In this document: piece after piece, positions 1 to 7,440 of the stretch | Numbering within the stretch: position 1 is the stretch's first letter | Layout: each line of letters starts with the position of its first letter | Source: Candidatus Latescibacterota bacterium | GTDB taxonomy: Bacteria; Latescibacterota; UBA2968; UBA8231 | Reading direction: 5' to 3' | Assembly: GCA_020852055.1 (NCBI GenBank) | Contig: JADZBP010000185.1 | Span: 1-45,389, forward strand | DNA length: 45,389 bases | The notes under the pieces: generated by a model | The model's database searches: none | The model's input: only the letters and a program-made list of their open reading frames with translations | Told to the model about the DNA's origin: nothing | Program-made: the position numbers and the translations under genes

Positions 1-2054
1 CAGCCCCCGGCCTGTAGGGATAGGCCGTGATCACTGAGAGCAAAGTCGTCCACCCGCAAATCCGCGGCGTTCCCGTTTGCCGACCAGACCTCAAAAACCA
101 ACTGGTAGCCAAAGGGGTTGAACTCCTTACCCGCAAACTGGTACGCAGCCGCCCCCTCCAACCGGTGCGCCACCTTGCCGCTGGAGGCGTGCTCGGTCGC
201 CCCCACATCCGAGACCCCCTCGATCTCCCCCACCTCCCAATCCTGCCCCACTCCCTCGTCATAGAGGGTGAAAGACCGCGACGGCACCACCACGAAGGAG
301 GCCCGGGTGCTGGCCCGCTCTTCCACCGGGAGCCCTTCCCCTTCCAACAGCACGGGGATGCCGGCGAAGCCCACCACCTGGGCGGTGTCGAGTTGAAGTT
401 GGAGGAAATATTCAGTGCCGTCCCCGACCGGCGCCATCGGGATGCGGCGGCCCTCGTATTCGGCAAAAACCGCGACTTCGCCGTCGCGACTCAGGGGCCG
501 GCCGGTGCGCCGCACCCGCACCTCGAAGGTTTCTCCCGCCATCAGAGTGTCGGGTTGGACTTGGGCACCTTCCAGGCGGAAGGGGGCCGGCTGGCCCACC
601 CGGCGGAAGAACCCTCGGTCAGTTTTTAAGTACACTGTGGCCGAGGAATCCACTGCCACATCCTCGATCACCAGCGCCAGCGGCAGACCCTGGCTGATGT
701 CCCGCCAACTACCGTTGAGGGTGCCCCGATAGAGCAACCCCTTGCCCTCCTGGGCCACGTAGAAGATCAGCGGGTTCACCGGGTCCTGCGCCCAGGGGCC
801 GATGTGATCCACCGGCACCCGTGGAAGACCCTTGTTGGTGGCCATAACCTTGCCGCGCACATCCAGCAGTACCACCACCCTTGCCAGTTCCAGATAGCTG
901 AAATCGTTGGTGCCGCTGAATCCCCCCGCCCCCTGCCAGGTGACGCCCCCGTCCACACTCCGCATGATGTCATCGAAATACATGCCGGTCTTTTCCCATC
1001 TCTTGTGCGCGTAGAGCGCGCCCCCATCCTGAACGAAGAGAAACCCGCGAAAGGAAGGGAATCCGCCGGAGGCCCAATGCCGGAAGTTGACGTACGCCTC
1101 GGTGTACCCAGGCGGCACCCGCAGGAAGGGTTGTGCGTCGATGCCGGCATCGTACCAGTCCAGAGCAGCGGGCACCTCCTCCAGAGCGAGGCGTTCCCAG
1201 CCGTATACCTCGGTGGGCTGGTGTGCGGGCAATGCCCCGCGCACCACCCGGCCATCGGCCAGGCGGACCCAGATGGAGGAGGGCTCCTGCGGGGGCAGGC
1301 CGATCTCCACCACCGCGGCCCCCAGCCCCTGGCCGATATCCTCCCACTCGAGGTACTGGTCCGGCTGTATCCAGCCCCGGTACAGGCCGGGCGCACTGAC
1401 CAAAAAGCTATCGCCGAAGGTGGGCAGCCACCGTTCCTGGGTGGCGAGGTAGAGCACCCCCGGCTGTCGCGGGTCCAAGCGCAGGGTGCGGATATCGCGG
1501 GCACGGAAGGGCAGGCGCACCTCCCTGACTAGCGGGGGCGAAAGCAGCAGGCTGGTGGTGTCGGCGCCGATGACGAGGCCGTCGTTGGCCCCGATGAACA
1601 CCCGCCTGGAGTTCCAGGGATCGACCGCTACTTCCAGCCGAGACCGGCCAGGGCCGTTGCCGAAGCGGAAGTACACCTGCTCCCAGGTGTGGCCGCGGTC
1701 CACGCTGCGCCACAGCCGCACGCTGTCGGTGTATTGCCTGCTGCCCTGGGCGAATTCGACCCCCTCGGGCAGATCGGCCAGGGCGTAGAGCACACTGTCC
1801 GGGGTGAGGGCGACGATGCGGAAGTTGGCCTGCTTTTCCCCGCGCCGGAAGGGCCAATGGGTGGTGGAGTCGGCCTCGGCCAGCGACACTTCCATGACCT
1901 GGGCCGGCTCCAGAGCCAGCGGGTGGGGCCAGGTGCCGGCCGGCACCTCTGCCTCCTCTGCCGGCACCCAGACCGGCACCGGTGGTGCCGGACCGACCTG
2001 CCCCCGGGCAACTCCAGCGCCGGCGCTGATCCATAACAGGGCGAGCAGCAGCAT
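1..2054 (-). CDS. Secreted BNR/sortilin-type beta-propeller protein, 3' end cut off by the window
   Basis: I read this frame codon by codon: it is open from an ATG at 2054 to the left edge, about 684 codons with no stop. Residues 1-18 form a signal peptide (MLLLALLWISAGAGVARG). BNR/Asp-box motifs of the S-x-D-x-G-x-T-W type are visible as SVDRGHTW (about residue 115) and SVDGGVTW (about residue 375), separated by strand-rich repeats mentioning values, rates and durations typical of a propeller. After about residue 500 the sequence looks like Ig-like or jelly-roll beta domains. The family is exported and is often found in glycosidase-like or sortilin-like proteins; the ligand is unknown. The start lies 15 bases after the cupin stop, so the two genes are probably cotranscribed. 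There is no obvious ribosome binding site, and a stop lies 6 codons upstream, which fixes the start. The missing C-terminus could carry a secretion sorting domain. Confidence 0.8.
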   Translation of the reverse strand, partial: MLLLALLWISAGAGVARGQVGPAPPVPVWVPAEEAEVPAGTWPHPLALEPAQVMEVSLAEADSTTHWPFRRGEKQANFRIVALTPDSVLYALADLPEGVEFAQGSRQYTDSVRLWRSVDRGHTWEQVYFRFGNGPGRSRLEVAVDPWNSRRVFIGANDGLVIGADTTSLLLSPPLVREVRLPFRARDIRTLRLDPRQPGVLYLATQERWLPTFGDSFLVSAPGLYRGWIQPDQYLEWEDIGQGLGAAVVEIGLPPQEPSSIWVRLADGRVVRGALPAHQPTEVYGWERLALEEVPAALDWYDAGIDAQPFLRVPPGYTEAYVNFRHWASGGFPSFRGFLFVQDGGALYAHKRWEKTGMYFDDIMRSVDGGVTWQGAGGFSGTNDFSYLELARVVVLLDVRGKVMATNKGLPRVPVDHIGPWAQDPVNPLIFYVAQEGKGLLYRGTLNGSWRDISQGLPLALVIEDVAVDSSATVYLKTDRGFFRRVGQPAPFRLEGAQVQPDTLMAGETFEVRVRRTGRPLSRDGEVAVFAEYEGRRIPMAPVGDGTEYFLQLQLDTAQVVGFAGIPVLLEGEGLPVEERASTRASFVVVPSRSFTLYDEGVGQDWEVGEIEGVSDVGATEHASSGKVAHRLEGAAAYQFAGKEFNPFGYQLVFEVWSANGNAADLRVDDFALSDHGLSLQAGG

Positions 2055-2069
2055 CGGTTTAACCGGGGA

Positions 2070-2459
2070 TTAGGTAGGCGGCCAGGGGCCGGGTACGGCG
2101 ATGGCCTCCCCTGCTCCAGGCCACGGCGGGATGGTGATGCCGATGACCGACACCGCCTCGGTGCGCGAGGCGCGAAACTGGAAGTGTGTCCCCAGCGGGA
2201 TGGTGAGGCAGACCCCGGGCTTGAGCGCCACTGTCTCTTCGCGCGCTCCCTGCTTGCGCCACATTTCCCCCTGGCCTGAGACCACGAACCAGATTTCCTC
2301 GACCGTCCGGTGGGTGACGGCGATTGAGGTTTGGCCTGCCCCCAGTTCGAAGTGCGCCATACCCCCAGCAGGCAGACCCAGCAGGACGCGGACCGCCGAA
2401 CCGTCCGGAGCAGTTAGGGTCGGCGCGGATGGCAGCCTCATGGTCGAAAACTCACTCAT
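2070..2459 (-). CDS. Small single-domain cupin protein
   Basis: The protein has 129 residues, the usual size for a stand-alone cupin_2 protein. Motif 1 is recognisable around residues 49-65, where THRTVEEIWFVVSGQGE stands for the usual H-x-H-x(3,4)-E-x(6)-G pattern. Motif 2 lies near PLGTHFQFR (residues 88-96), where a histidine would complete the metal site. Cupins of this kind bind a metal in a small beta-barrel and act as sugar or acid isomerases, dioxygenases or ligand sensors; nothing here identifies the substrate. The first codons overlap the stop of a possible 30-codon leader ORF, and the BNR-repeat gene follows 15 bases downstream, so all three look like one transcription unit. Confidence 0.8.
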   Translation of the reverse strand: MSEFSTMRLPSAPTLTAPDGSAVRVLLGLPAGGMAHFELGAGQTSIAVTHRTVEEIWFVVSGQGEMWRKQGAREETVALKPGVCLTIPLGTHFQFRASRTEAVSVIGITIPPWPGAGEAIAVPGPWPPT

Positions 2460-2544
2460 GCGTCGCCTGCCGGTTCAAGTGAAAACGCAGGACCATCAGC
2501 CCGTACCTACCGCCGACCAGCTGGAGACGCTTGGCGAAAATCAT
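2452..2544 (-). CDS. Possible 30-codon leader peptide upstream of the cupin gene
   Basis: An ATG at 2544 is preceded by a textbook GGAGGA ribosome binding site seven bases upstream, better than that of most genes here. The frame runs 30 codons to a TGA at 2452-2454 inside the cupin start region (ATGAGTGA overlap), the arrangement used for translational coupling. The peptide starts MIFAKRLQLV, is basic and hydrophobic, and contains no motif I recognise. A weak TATAGT -10-like hexamer lies about 50 bases upstream. It may be a regulatory leader ORF that delivers ribosomes to the cupin start, or simply chance. Confidence 0.35.
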   Translation of the reverse strand: MIFAKRLQLVGGRYGLMVLRFHLNRQATHE

Positions 2545-2626
2545 CGGCAAATCCTCCATAAAGGCAGGGTTCTTCACTATAGTGGCTGTTCCTCTGCGTA
2601 AGATACTCCGGCAGAAGATCCCCTCC

Positions 2627-2659
2627 AAACAAAAACCCGGCCGCCTTTCGGCGACCGGG
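2627..2659 (-). terminator. Rho-independent terminator of the molybdenum hydroxylase operon
   Basis: On the minus strand CCCGGTCGCC pairs with GGCGGCCGGG around a GAAA tetraloop (one G-T wobble), followed at once by TTTTTGTTT. It lies 25 bases after the stop of the MoaD-like gene, where the operon should end. Confidence 0.85.
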
Positions 2660-2683
2660 CTCTGAGCTGATCTCGCGGTTGCG

Positions 2684-2947
2684 CTACCCCCCCGCCAACG
2701 CCGGCAGGAAGGTCACTTCGCTTTCGGGTCCCACCCGGGCGCGCAGGCCCTCGGTGGTGATCTCGCTGTCCACCGCCACCGCGATCTCGGGGCGGACCCG
2801 CCCTTCCTCACACAGGCGCGCCTCGATCCCCGGATAGCTGGCCTCCAGGCTGGCGATCACCTCGCGCACCGTCGCCCCCGCCACCCGCACCTGATGCTGC
2901 CCCCCGGTGAAGCGCTGGAACTGGGCGGGAATCCACACCAGGGGCAT
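2684..2947 (-). CDS. MoaD/ThiS-family ubiquitin-like sulfur carrier protein
   Basis: This 87-residue protein has the length and beta-grasp pattern of MoaD/ThiS, with the family signature VREVIASLEASYPGIEARL at about residues 27-45 and the obligatory C-terminal Gly-Gly (ALAGG). In the family the terminal glycine is adenylated and thiocarboxylated and donates sulfur during molybdopterin or thiazole synthesis. It is the last gene of the operon, four bases behind the Mo-binding hydroxylase subunit, so delivery of sulfur for molybdopterin synthesis is the natural reading. No MoaE or MoeB partner lies in the window. Related stand-alone proteins also serve tungsten enzymes or cysteine biosynthesis, so the exact role is inferred. 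Confidence 0.85.
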   Translation of the reverse strand: MPLVWIPAQFQRFTGGQHQVRVAGATVREVIASLEASYPGIEARLCEEGRVRPEIAVAVDSEITTEGLRARVGPESEVTFLPALAGG

Positions 2948-2951
2948 GGCT

Positions 2952-5210
2952 TCAGCCGGCAGCCTGGGTGGCGGCCAGGATGCGGTCGGGTTTCATGGGC
3001 AACTCGCGCAGGCGCACCCCCGTTGCCCCGTAAATGGCGTTGGCGATGGCGGCCATGGGCGAAACGATGGGGGCCTCGCCCACCCCGCGCACCCCGAAGG
3101 GATGCCCCGGGTTGGGCACCTCGACGATCACCGTGTCGATCATCGGCAGGTCCAGCGCCGTGGGGATGCGGTAGTCGAGGTAGCTGGAGTTGGCCATCTC
3201 GCCGCGCTCGTTGTAGCAGTACTCCTCGTTGAGGGCCCAGCCGATGCCCTGCACCGCCCCGCCCTGCATCTGCCCCTCGACATAGGCCGGGTGGATGGCC
3301 TTGCCGGCGTCCTGGGCGATGGTGAAGCGCAGCACCTGCACCTTGCCGGTCTCGGGGTCCACCTCCACGTCGACGATATTGGCGGCAAAGGAACCGCCCG
3401 CCCCGGAGTTGGGCTGCACGTTGCCTTTGCCTGTCAGTGGACCGCCGGTCTCGTCGAGTTTGGCCGCCAGTTCCTTGAAGGTCAGGCGCTTGCTGCTATC
3501 GCTCTTGTGCAGGAAGGAACCCTCGCTGAACTCCACCTGATCCGCCGACACCTCCCACAGCTTGGCCGCCCGCAGGATCATCTGCGCCTTGACGTCCTGG
3601 GCCGCCTCGTACGCCGCCCAACCGGTGGCGTAGGTGACGCGGCTGCCGCCGGTCACGTCGGTGTGGCCGATGGAATTGGTGTCCACCACCGCCGGGTTGA
3701 TGTCCTCGGCGGCCAGGCCCAGCACCTCGGCGAACTGCATGGCGATGGAGGCGCGGCTGCCGCCGATATCCGTCGAGCCCTCGATCAGGTTGACGGTGCC
3801 GTCCTCGTTGACACTGGCGCTGACGCTGGAGCGCAGGCCGATGTTGAACCAGTAGCCGATGGCCACCCCGCGGCCCTGATTGGGCTTGAGCGGGATCTGG
3901 TAGTTGGGATGATTTTTGATGGCTTCGAGGGTCTCGACGCAGCCGATGCGCGGGAAGACCATGCCGTCGGCCCGGCGGGTGCCCTCGCGGGCGGCGTTCT
4001 TGAGGCGGAAATCGACGGGATCGAGGCCCAGCTTCTCGGCCAGCTCGTCGACGACGATCTCGACGGCAAAGGCCGCCTGGGGCGCCCCCGGCGCCCGGTA
4101 CGGGGCGCTCTTGGGTTTGTTCACCACCACGTCGTAGGCGTCCACCTGCAGGTTGGCGATGTCGTAGCAGGAAAACACACACATGGCCGCCGCCCCGGTC
4201 TCGGCGCCGGGGAAACCGCCGGCCTCGAAGGCCATGTCCGCCAGGCCGGCCACGATCCGGCCGCTCTGGTCCACCCCCATCTTCACCTTGATATAGGAAC
4301 CGGGGGTGGGCCCGGTGCCCTGGAACACATCTGAACGGCTCATGATCAGTTTCACCGGATGGCCGGACTGGCGCGAGAGCAGCGCCGCCACCGGTTCCAG
4401 GTAGATGGGGATCTTGCCGCCGAAACCGCCGCCGATCTCCTGGGGCACCACCTTGATCTTGGACACCGGATGGTCGAGCACCGAGGAGATCTGGTCGCGG
4501 GCGGTGAAGGCGCCCTGGGTGCTGGTCCAGATGGTGAGCTGGCCATCGAGGCTCCACACCGCCGTGGCGTTGTGCGGCTCGATATAACCCTGGTGTACGG
4601 TGGCGGTGCAGAACTCGCGCTCCACTACCACCGCCGCACCGGCGAACCCGGTGGCCACGTCCCCCAGGGTGTGGCGCAGATGGCTGGCGATATTGCTCTG
4701 GCGGCCGGTATCCTCACCCAGTTCCTTGGTGGTCAGGGTATCGTGCAGCAGCGGCGCGCCCTCCTGCATGGCCTGGCGCACCTCGACCACCGGGGGCAGC
4801 ACTTCGTAGTCGACCTCGATCAGGGCCAGGGCCTCTTCGGCGGTGTGGAGGTCGACGGCGGCCACCCCGGCCACCGCCTGGCCCTTGTACACCACCTTGT
4901 CGGAGGCGAGGATATTATCGCGCAGGTACTTGAGACTGACCGCGCCCTCGCCCAACTCCACCCGCTTGTCCGCCACCGAGGGCAGGTCCTTGCCGGTAAC
5001 CACGGCCCGCACCCCTGGCAGGGCCGCAGCCCTGGAGATATCGATGCGGCGGATTCGGGCGTGGGCGTGGGGGCTGCGCAGCACCTGCCCGTAGAGCAGG
5101 CCGGGCAGGCGCACATCGCCCCCGTACACCGCCCGGCCGACGACCTTGTCGGTCCCGTCGTGGCGGATGGGGCGGGTGCCGATGACCTTGTAGTTGGTGG
5201 CGGTCGACAT
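2952..5210 (-). CDS. Xanthine dehydrogenase-family molybdenum hydroxylase, large Mo-binding subunit
   Basis: The 752-residue protein is the catalytic subunit of a three-part molybdenum hydroxylase that hydroxylates a carbon atom with water-derived oxygen. The start at 5210 follows GGAGAAGCCT and begins MSTATNYKVIGTRPIRHDG, a normal family N-terminus; an upstream in-frame ATG at 5408 would run deep into the preceding gene. The molybdopterin loop QEIGGGFGGK (about residue 260) and the catalytic glutamate in GVRGVGEAPIVSP near the C-terminus (about residue 713) are intact. The active-site loop reads APYRAPGAPQ, not the AYxCSFR of form I CO dehydrogenase, so it is not a classical CoxL. Xanthine, aldehyde, nicotinate or aromatic acyl-CoA substrates all remain possible. 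It is preceded by the 2Fe-2S subunit (17 bases) and followed by the MoaD-like gene (4 bases). Confidence 0.93.
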   Translation of the reverse strand: MSTATNYKVIGTRPIRHDGTDKVVGRAVYGGDVRLPGLLYGQVLRSPHAHARIRRIDISRAAALPGVRAVVTGKDLPSVADKRVELGEGAVSLKYLRDNILASDKVVYKGQAVAGVAAVDLHTAEEALALIEVDYEVLPPVVEVRQAMQEGAPLLHDTLTTKELGEDTGRQSNIASHLRHTLGDVATGFAGAAVVVEREFCTATVHQGYIEPHNATAVWSLDGQLTIWTSTQGAFTARDQISSVLDHPVSKIKVVPQEIGGGFGGKIPIYLEPVAALLSRQSGHPVKLIMSRSDVFQGTGPTPGSYIKVKMGVDQSGRIVAGLADMAFEAGGFPGAETGAAAMCVFSCYDIANLQVDAYDVVVNKPKSAPYRAPGAPQAAFAVEIVVDELAEKLGLDPVDFRLKNAAREGTRRADGMVFPRIGCVETLEAIKNHPNYQIPLKPNQGRGVAIGYWFNIGLRSSVSASVNEDGTVNLIEGSTDIGGSRASIAMQFAEVLGLAAEDINPAVVDTNSIGHTDVTGGSRVTYATGWAAYEAAQDVKAQMILRAAKLWEVSADQVEFSEGSFLHKSDSSKRLTFKELAAKLDETGGPLTGKGNVQPNSGAGGSFAANIVDVEVDPETGKVQVLRFTIAQDAGKAIHPAYVEGQMQGGAVQGIGWALNEEYCYNERGEMANSSYLDYRIPTALDLPMIDTVIVEVPNPGHPFGVRGVGEAPIVSPMAAIANAIYGATGVRLRELPMKPDRILAATQAAG

Positions 5211-5227
5211 AGGCTTCTCCTCGCGGC

Positions 5228-5707
5228 TCAGGCGCCGGTGCGCATGGTCTGGGCCGCGTCGAGCACGGCGCGGACGATCTTGTCGTACCCGGTGCAGCGG
5301 CACAGGTTGCCGGCCAGCCAGTGGCGGACCTGGTGCTCGGTGGGATCGGGATTCTGGTCGAGCAGCGCCTTGGCCGCCACCAGGAAGCCGGGGGTGCAGA
5401 TGCCGCACTGCAGGCTGGCATGCTCCAGGAACTTGCGCTGCAGCGGGTGCAGCCCGGTCGGGCCGGCCAGGCCTTCGACGGTGGTGATGGTCTTGCCCTG
5501 GGCCTCGACGGCCAGCACCAGGCAGGAGTTGACCAGCGCCCCGTCGATGATCACGCTGCAGGCGCCGCAGTTGCCGTCGTTGCAGCCTTCCTTGGTGCCG
5601 GTGAAGCCGAGGGTCTCGCGCAGCACTTCGAGCAGGCTCTGGCGCGCCTCGCAGAGGAACTCGACCTCTTCGCCGTTGATCTTGGTCGTTACGTGTACCT
5701 TGCTCAT
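5228..5707 (-). CDS. Molybdenum hydroxylase 2Fe-2S subunit
   Basis: The 159-residue protein has the standard small-subunit plan. A plant-type ferredoxin domain carries its cluster in GCNDGNCGAC plus a downstream cysteine (NSCLVLA), and a helical second domain binds the other cluster through QCGICTPG and NLCRCTGYDKI. It passes electrons from the molybdenum centre to the FAD subunit. The start MSKVHVTTKING at 5707 gives the usual length; longer in-frame starts would overlap the upstream FAD gene. The gene sits between the FAD and Mo subunits in the common order of this family. Confidence 0.95.
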   Translation of the reverse strand: MSKVHVTTKINGEEVEFLCEARQSLLEVLRETLGFTGTKEGCNDGNCGACSVIIDGALVNSCLVLAVEAQGKTITTVEGLAGPTGLHPLQRKFLEHASLQCGICTPGFLVAAKALLDQNPDPTEHQVRHWLAGNLCRCTGYDKIVRAVLDAAQTMRTGA

Positions 5708-5753
5708 GTAGTTGTCAGCTCCGGGTAATGGTCTCGATGGATGGTCGCCGCGC

Positions 5754-6662
5754 TCAGCCGGCTGCTTCCTGCACCGCGTTGGCCACAAACTCGCCGCGCG
5801 CCCGCTTCACCGCCCCCTGCAGGGCGCGCCGGGTGAGCACCCCCACCAGGTGGAGGCGGAACTCGGCGGTGCCGCGCATGTCGGTGATGGGACGGGCGAT
5901 GGCCTTGGCCGCCTCGGCCGCCTCGGCGATGACTTCGTCGCTGACCGGCTTGCCGGCCAAAAGCTCGCTGGCTTGGCTAGCGAAGAGCGGGGTGGGCGCC
6001 ACGGCGCCCAGGGCGATACGCGCCGACTTGAATTCCTTGCCGCGGTTGGCCAACTCCACCGACGCGCCGACGCCGACCACGGCGATGTCCATCTCGTTGC
6101 GGGGGATGAAGCGCAGATAATGGCCGCCGCTGTTCTTGGCAGCGGCGGGCAGGCGCAGGGCCACCAGCAGTTCGCCGGGGCGCAGCACGTTGCGGCCCGG
6201 GCCGGTGCAGAACTCGGCCACCGGCACCTCGCGCGGGCCCTCGGGGCCGAGGATCTCGGCCACCGCCCCGTGCACGATGAGGGCGGGGATGCTGTCGCCG
6301 CTGGGCGAGGAGTTACACAGGTTGCCGCCCAGGGTGGCCCGGCCCTGGATCTGGATACCGCCGATGATGGCGGCCGCATCGACCAGGCCCGGATAACGGG
6401 CGATCACCTCGGCATCGCGGTAGATCTGCTGGCAGGGCACGGCCGCGCCGATGCGCAGGCCTTTGCGGGCGCTGTAGCTGATCTTGGTGAGGTCGGGAAT
6501 ATTCTTGATGTCGACGACGCGCTCGGGCTGGCGGCGGCGGTTGCGCATCTGCACGATCAGGTCGGTGCCGCCGGCCAGCACCCGGGCCTGCTCGCCTTTT
6601 TCAGCCAGCAGGCGCACCGCTTCGCGCAGGGTCCGGGGAGCTAGGTATTCGAAGTTTTTCAA
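5754..6662 (-). CDS. Molybdenum hydroxylase FAD-binding subunit
   Basis: The 302-residue protein is the medium subunit, which takes electrons from the 2Fe-2S centres through FAD. The FAD-binding AGGTDLIVQMRN motif is at about residues 30-41, and the second flavin motif TLGGNLCNSSPSGDSIPAL lies around residue 116. The start is a TTG at 6662 (TTG AAA AAC TTC), nine bases after GAGG; no in-frame ATG or GTG gives a better start and the N-terminus KNFEYLAPRTLREAV matches the family. It is the first gene of the operon, with a promoter about 100 bases upstream overlapping the end of the TetR gene. Confidence 0.93.
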   Translation of the reverse strand: MKNFEYLAPRTLREAVRLLAEKGEQARVLAGGTDLIVQMRNRRRQPERVVDIKNIPDLTKISYSARKGLRIGAAVPCQQIYRDAEVIARYPGLVDAAAIIGGIQIQGRATLGGNLCNSSPSGDSIPALIVHGAVAEILGPEGPREVPVAEFCTGPGRNVLRPGELLVALRLPAAAKNSGGHYLRFIPRNEMDIAVVGVGASVELANRGKEFKSARIALGAVAPTPLFASQASELLAGKPVSDEVIAEAAEAAKAIARPITDMRGTAEFRLHLVGVLTRRALQGAVKRARGEFVANAVQEAAG

Positions 6663-6757
6663 GGGTCTTCCCTCGCTGAGAGGTGGTGGGCGTGCCCGCC
6701 GCAGCGGGGCGGGCGGGCTCTTTTAACTATCTATATTGGGGGTTTTGGTGAGCGGAT

Positions 6758-6787
6758 AAGATAGAACAGCGCGCCGAGGCGTGTCAA
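6758..6787 (-). promoter_or_regulatory. Promoter of the molybdenum hydroxylase operon
   Basis: A perfect TTGACA (6787-6782) is separated by 18 bases from TATCTT (6763-6758) on the minus strand, upstream of the FAD-subunit gene. The -35 box includes the TGA stop codon of the TetR gene, so the operon is probably transcribed independently of the efflux operon before it. A GC-rich hairpin (6694-6714) lies in the resulting leader. Confidence 0.65.
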
Positions 6788-7440
6788 GCAGATACGGGAG
6801 GCGGCAAAACCGGGGCGACCGGCGCCCGCAAACCCGCCGCCAGGAAGACGCTGAGGCGGCGGATGGTGCCCTCCACGTCGGCCGGATCACACTGCCCCTG
6901 CGACAGGTAAACCAGCGCCTCGCCCCCCCGGAGGGTGTGGACCATGGCCCCGAGCAGAAAGTGTATCCTCCACCACAATTCCGGCTCCGGCAAATCCGGC
7001 AAGGCCAGGGCCAGAGCCGCCCGGAAACGGTGCATGGCCGGGCCGAATTCGGCGAAGATGAGTTGCTTCCACTTGCTGGACTCGGAGAAAAGCTGGCCCA
7101 TCAGCATACAGAAGTTCTCCCCCCCGTGCTCCGGCTCGCCGCGCAGCCGCAGGGCCGGGGCGATGAAGGCCTCGACAATCTCCTCCAGCGGCGGTTGGCC
7201 GCCGGCCCGGGCCTCGCTCTCGTCGAGCAGGCGCAGCCGCTCCTCCCCAATGGGGCCCAACCGCCGCTTGAACACGGCGCTCACCAGCGCCTCCTTGGAG
7301 CCGAAATGGTAGTTCACCGCCGCCACGTTGACCTGGGCTTCGGCGGTGATGTGGCGCACCGAGGTCCCGTCGACCCCGTGCACCGGAAAGAGGCGCTCGG
7401 CCGCGTCGAGGATACGCTCGCGGGTGCCAGCACTGCTCAT
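6784..7440 (-). CDS. TetR/AcrR-family repressor of the efflux operon
   Basis: The 218-residue protein begins MSSAGTRERILDAAERLF, a standard TetR N-terminus, with the helix-turn-helix around residues 25-47 (TSVRHITAEAQVNVAAVNYHFGS ending in the typical YxxFxxKEAL). The C-terminal half resembles the CerR/CecR (DUF1956-like) ligand domain, including an acidic FAEFGPAMHR segment. Its ATG overlaps the RND gene stop by one base (TGATG), so it is translationally coupled to the transporter. A TetR-type palindrome sits at the operon promoter (13202-13217), which fits autorepression relieved by an efflux substrate. The inducer is unknown. A longer in-frame start at 7746 is rejected because it lies inside the RND gene. 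Confidence 0.9.
   Translation of the reverse strand: MSSAGTRERILDAAERLFPVHGVDGTSVRHITAEAQVNVAAVNYHFGSKEALVSAVFKRRLGPIGEERLRLLDESEARAGGQPPLEEIVEAFIAPALRLRGEPEHGGENFCMLMGQLFSESSKWKQLIFAEFGPAMHRFRAALALALPDLPEPELWWRIHFLLGAMVHTLRGGEALVYLSQGQCDPADVEGTIRRLSVFLAAGLRAPVAPVLPPPVSA

Noticed and set aside
2907..5711. Two long plus-strand frames (475 and 450 residues) over the molybdenum hydroxylase genes
   Set aside because: The minus strand gives the Mo subunit and 2Fe-2S subunit with correct motifs; the plus frames are His- and Gly-rich noise.
6694..6714. GCCCGCC/GGCGGGC hairpin followed by TTTT on the plus strand
   Set aside because: No plus-strand gene ends nearby, so it cannot be a terminator there. 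On the minus strand it lies in the leader of the hydroxylase operon, where no T-run follows; it may be a leader structure only.
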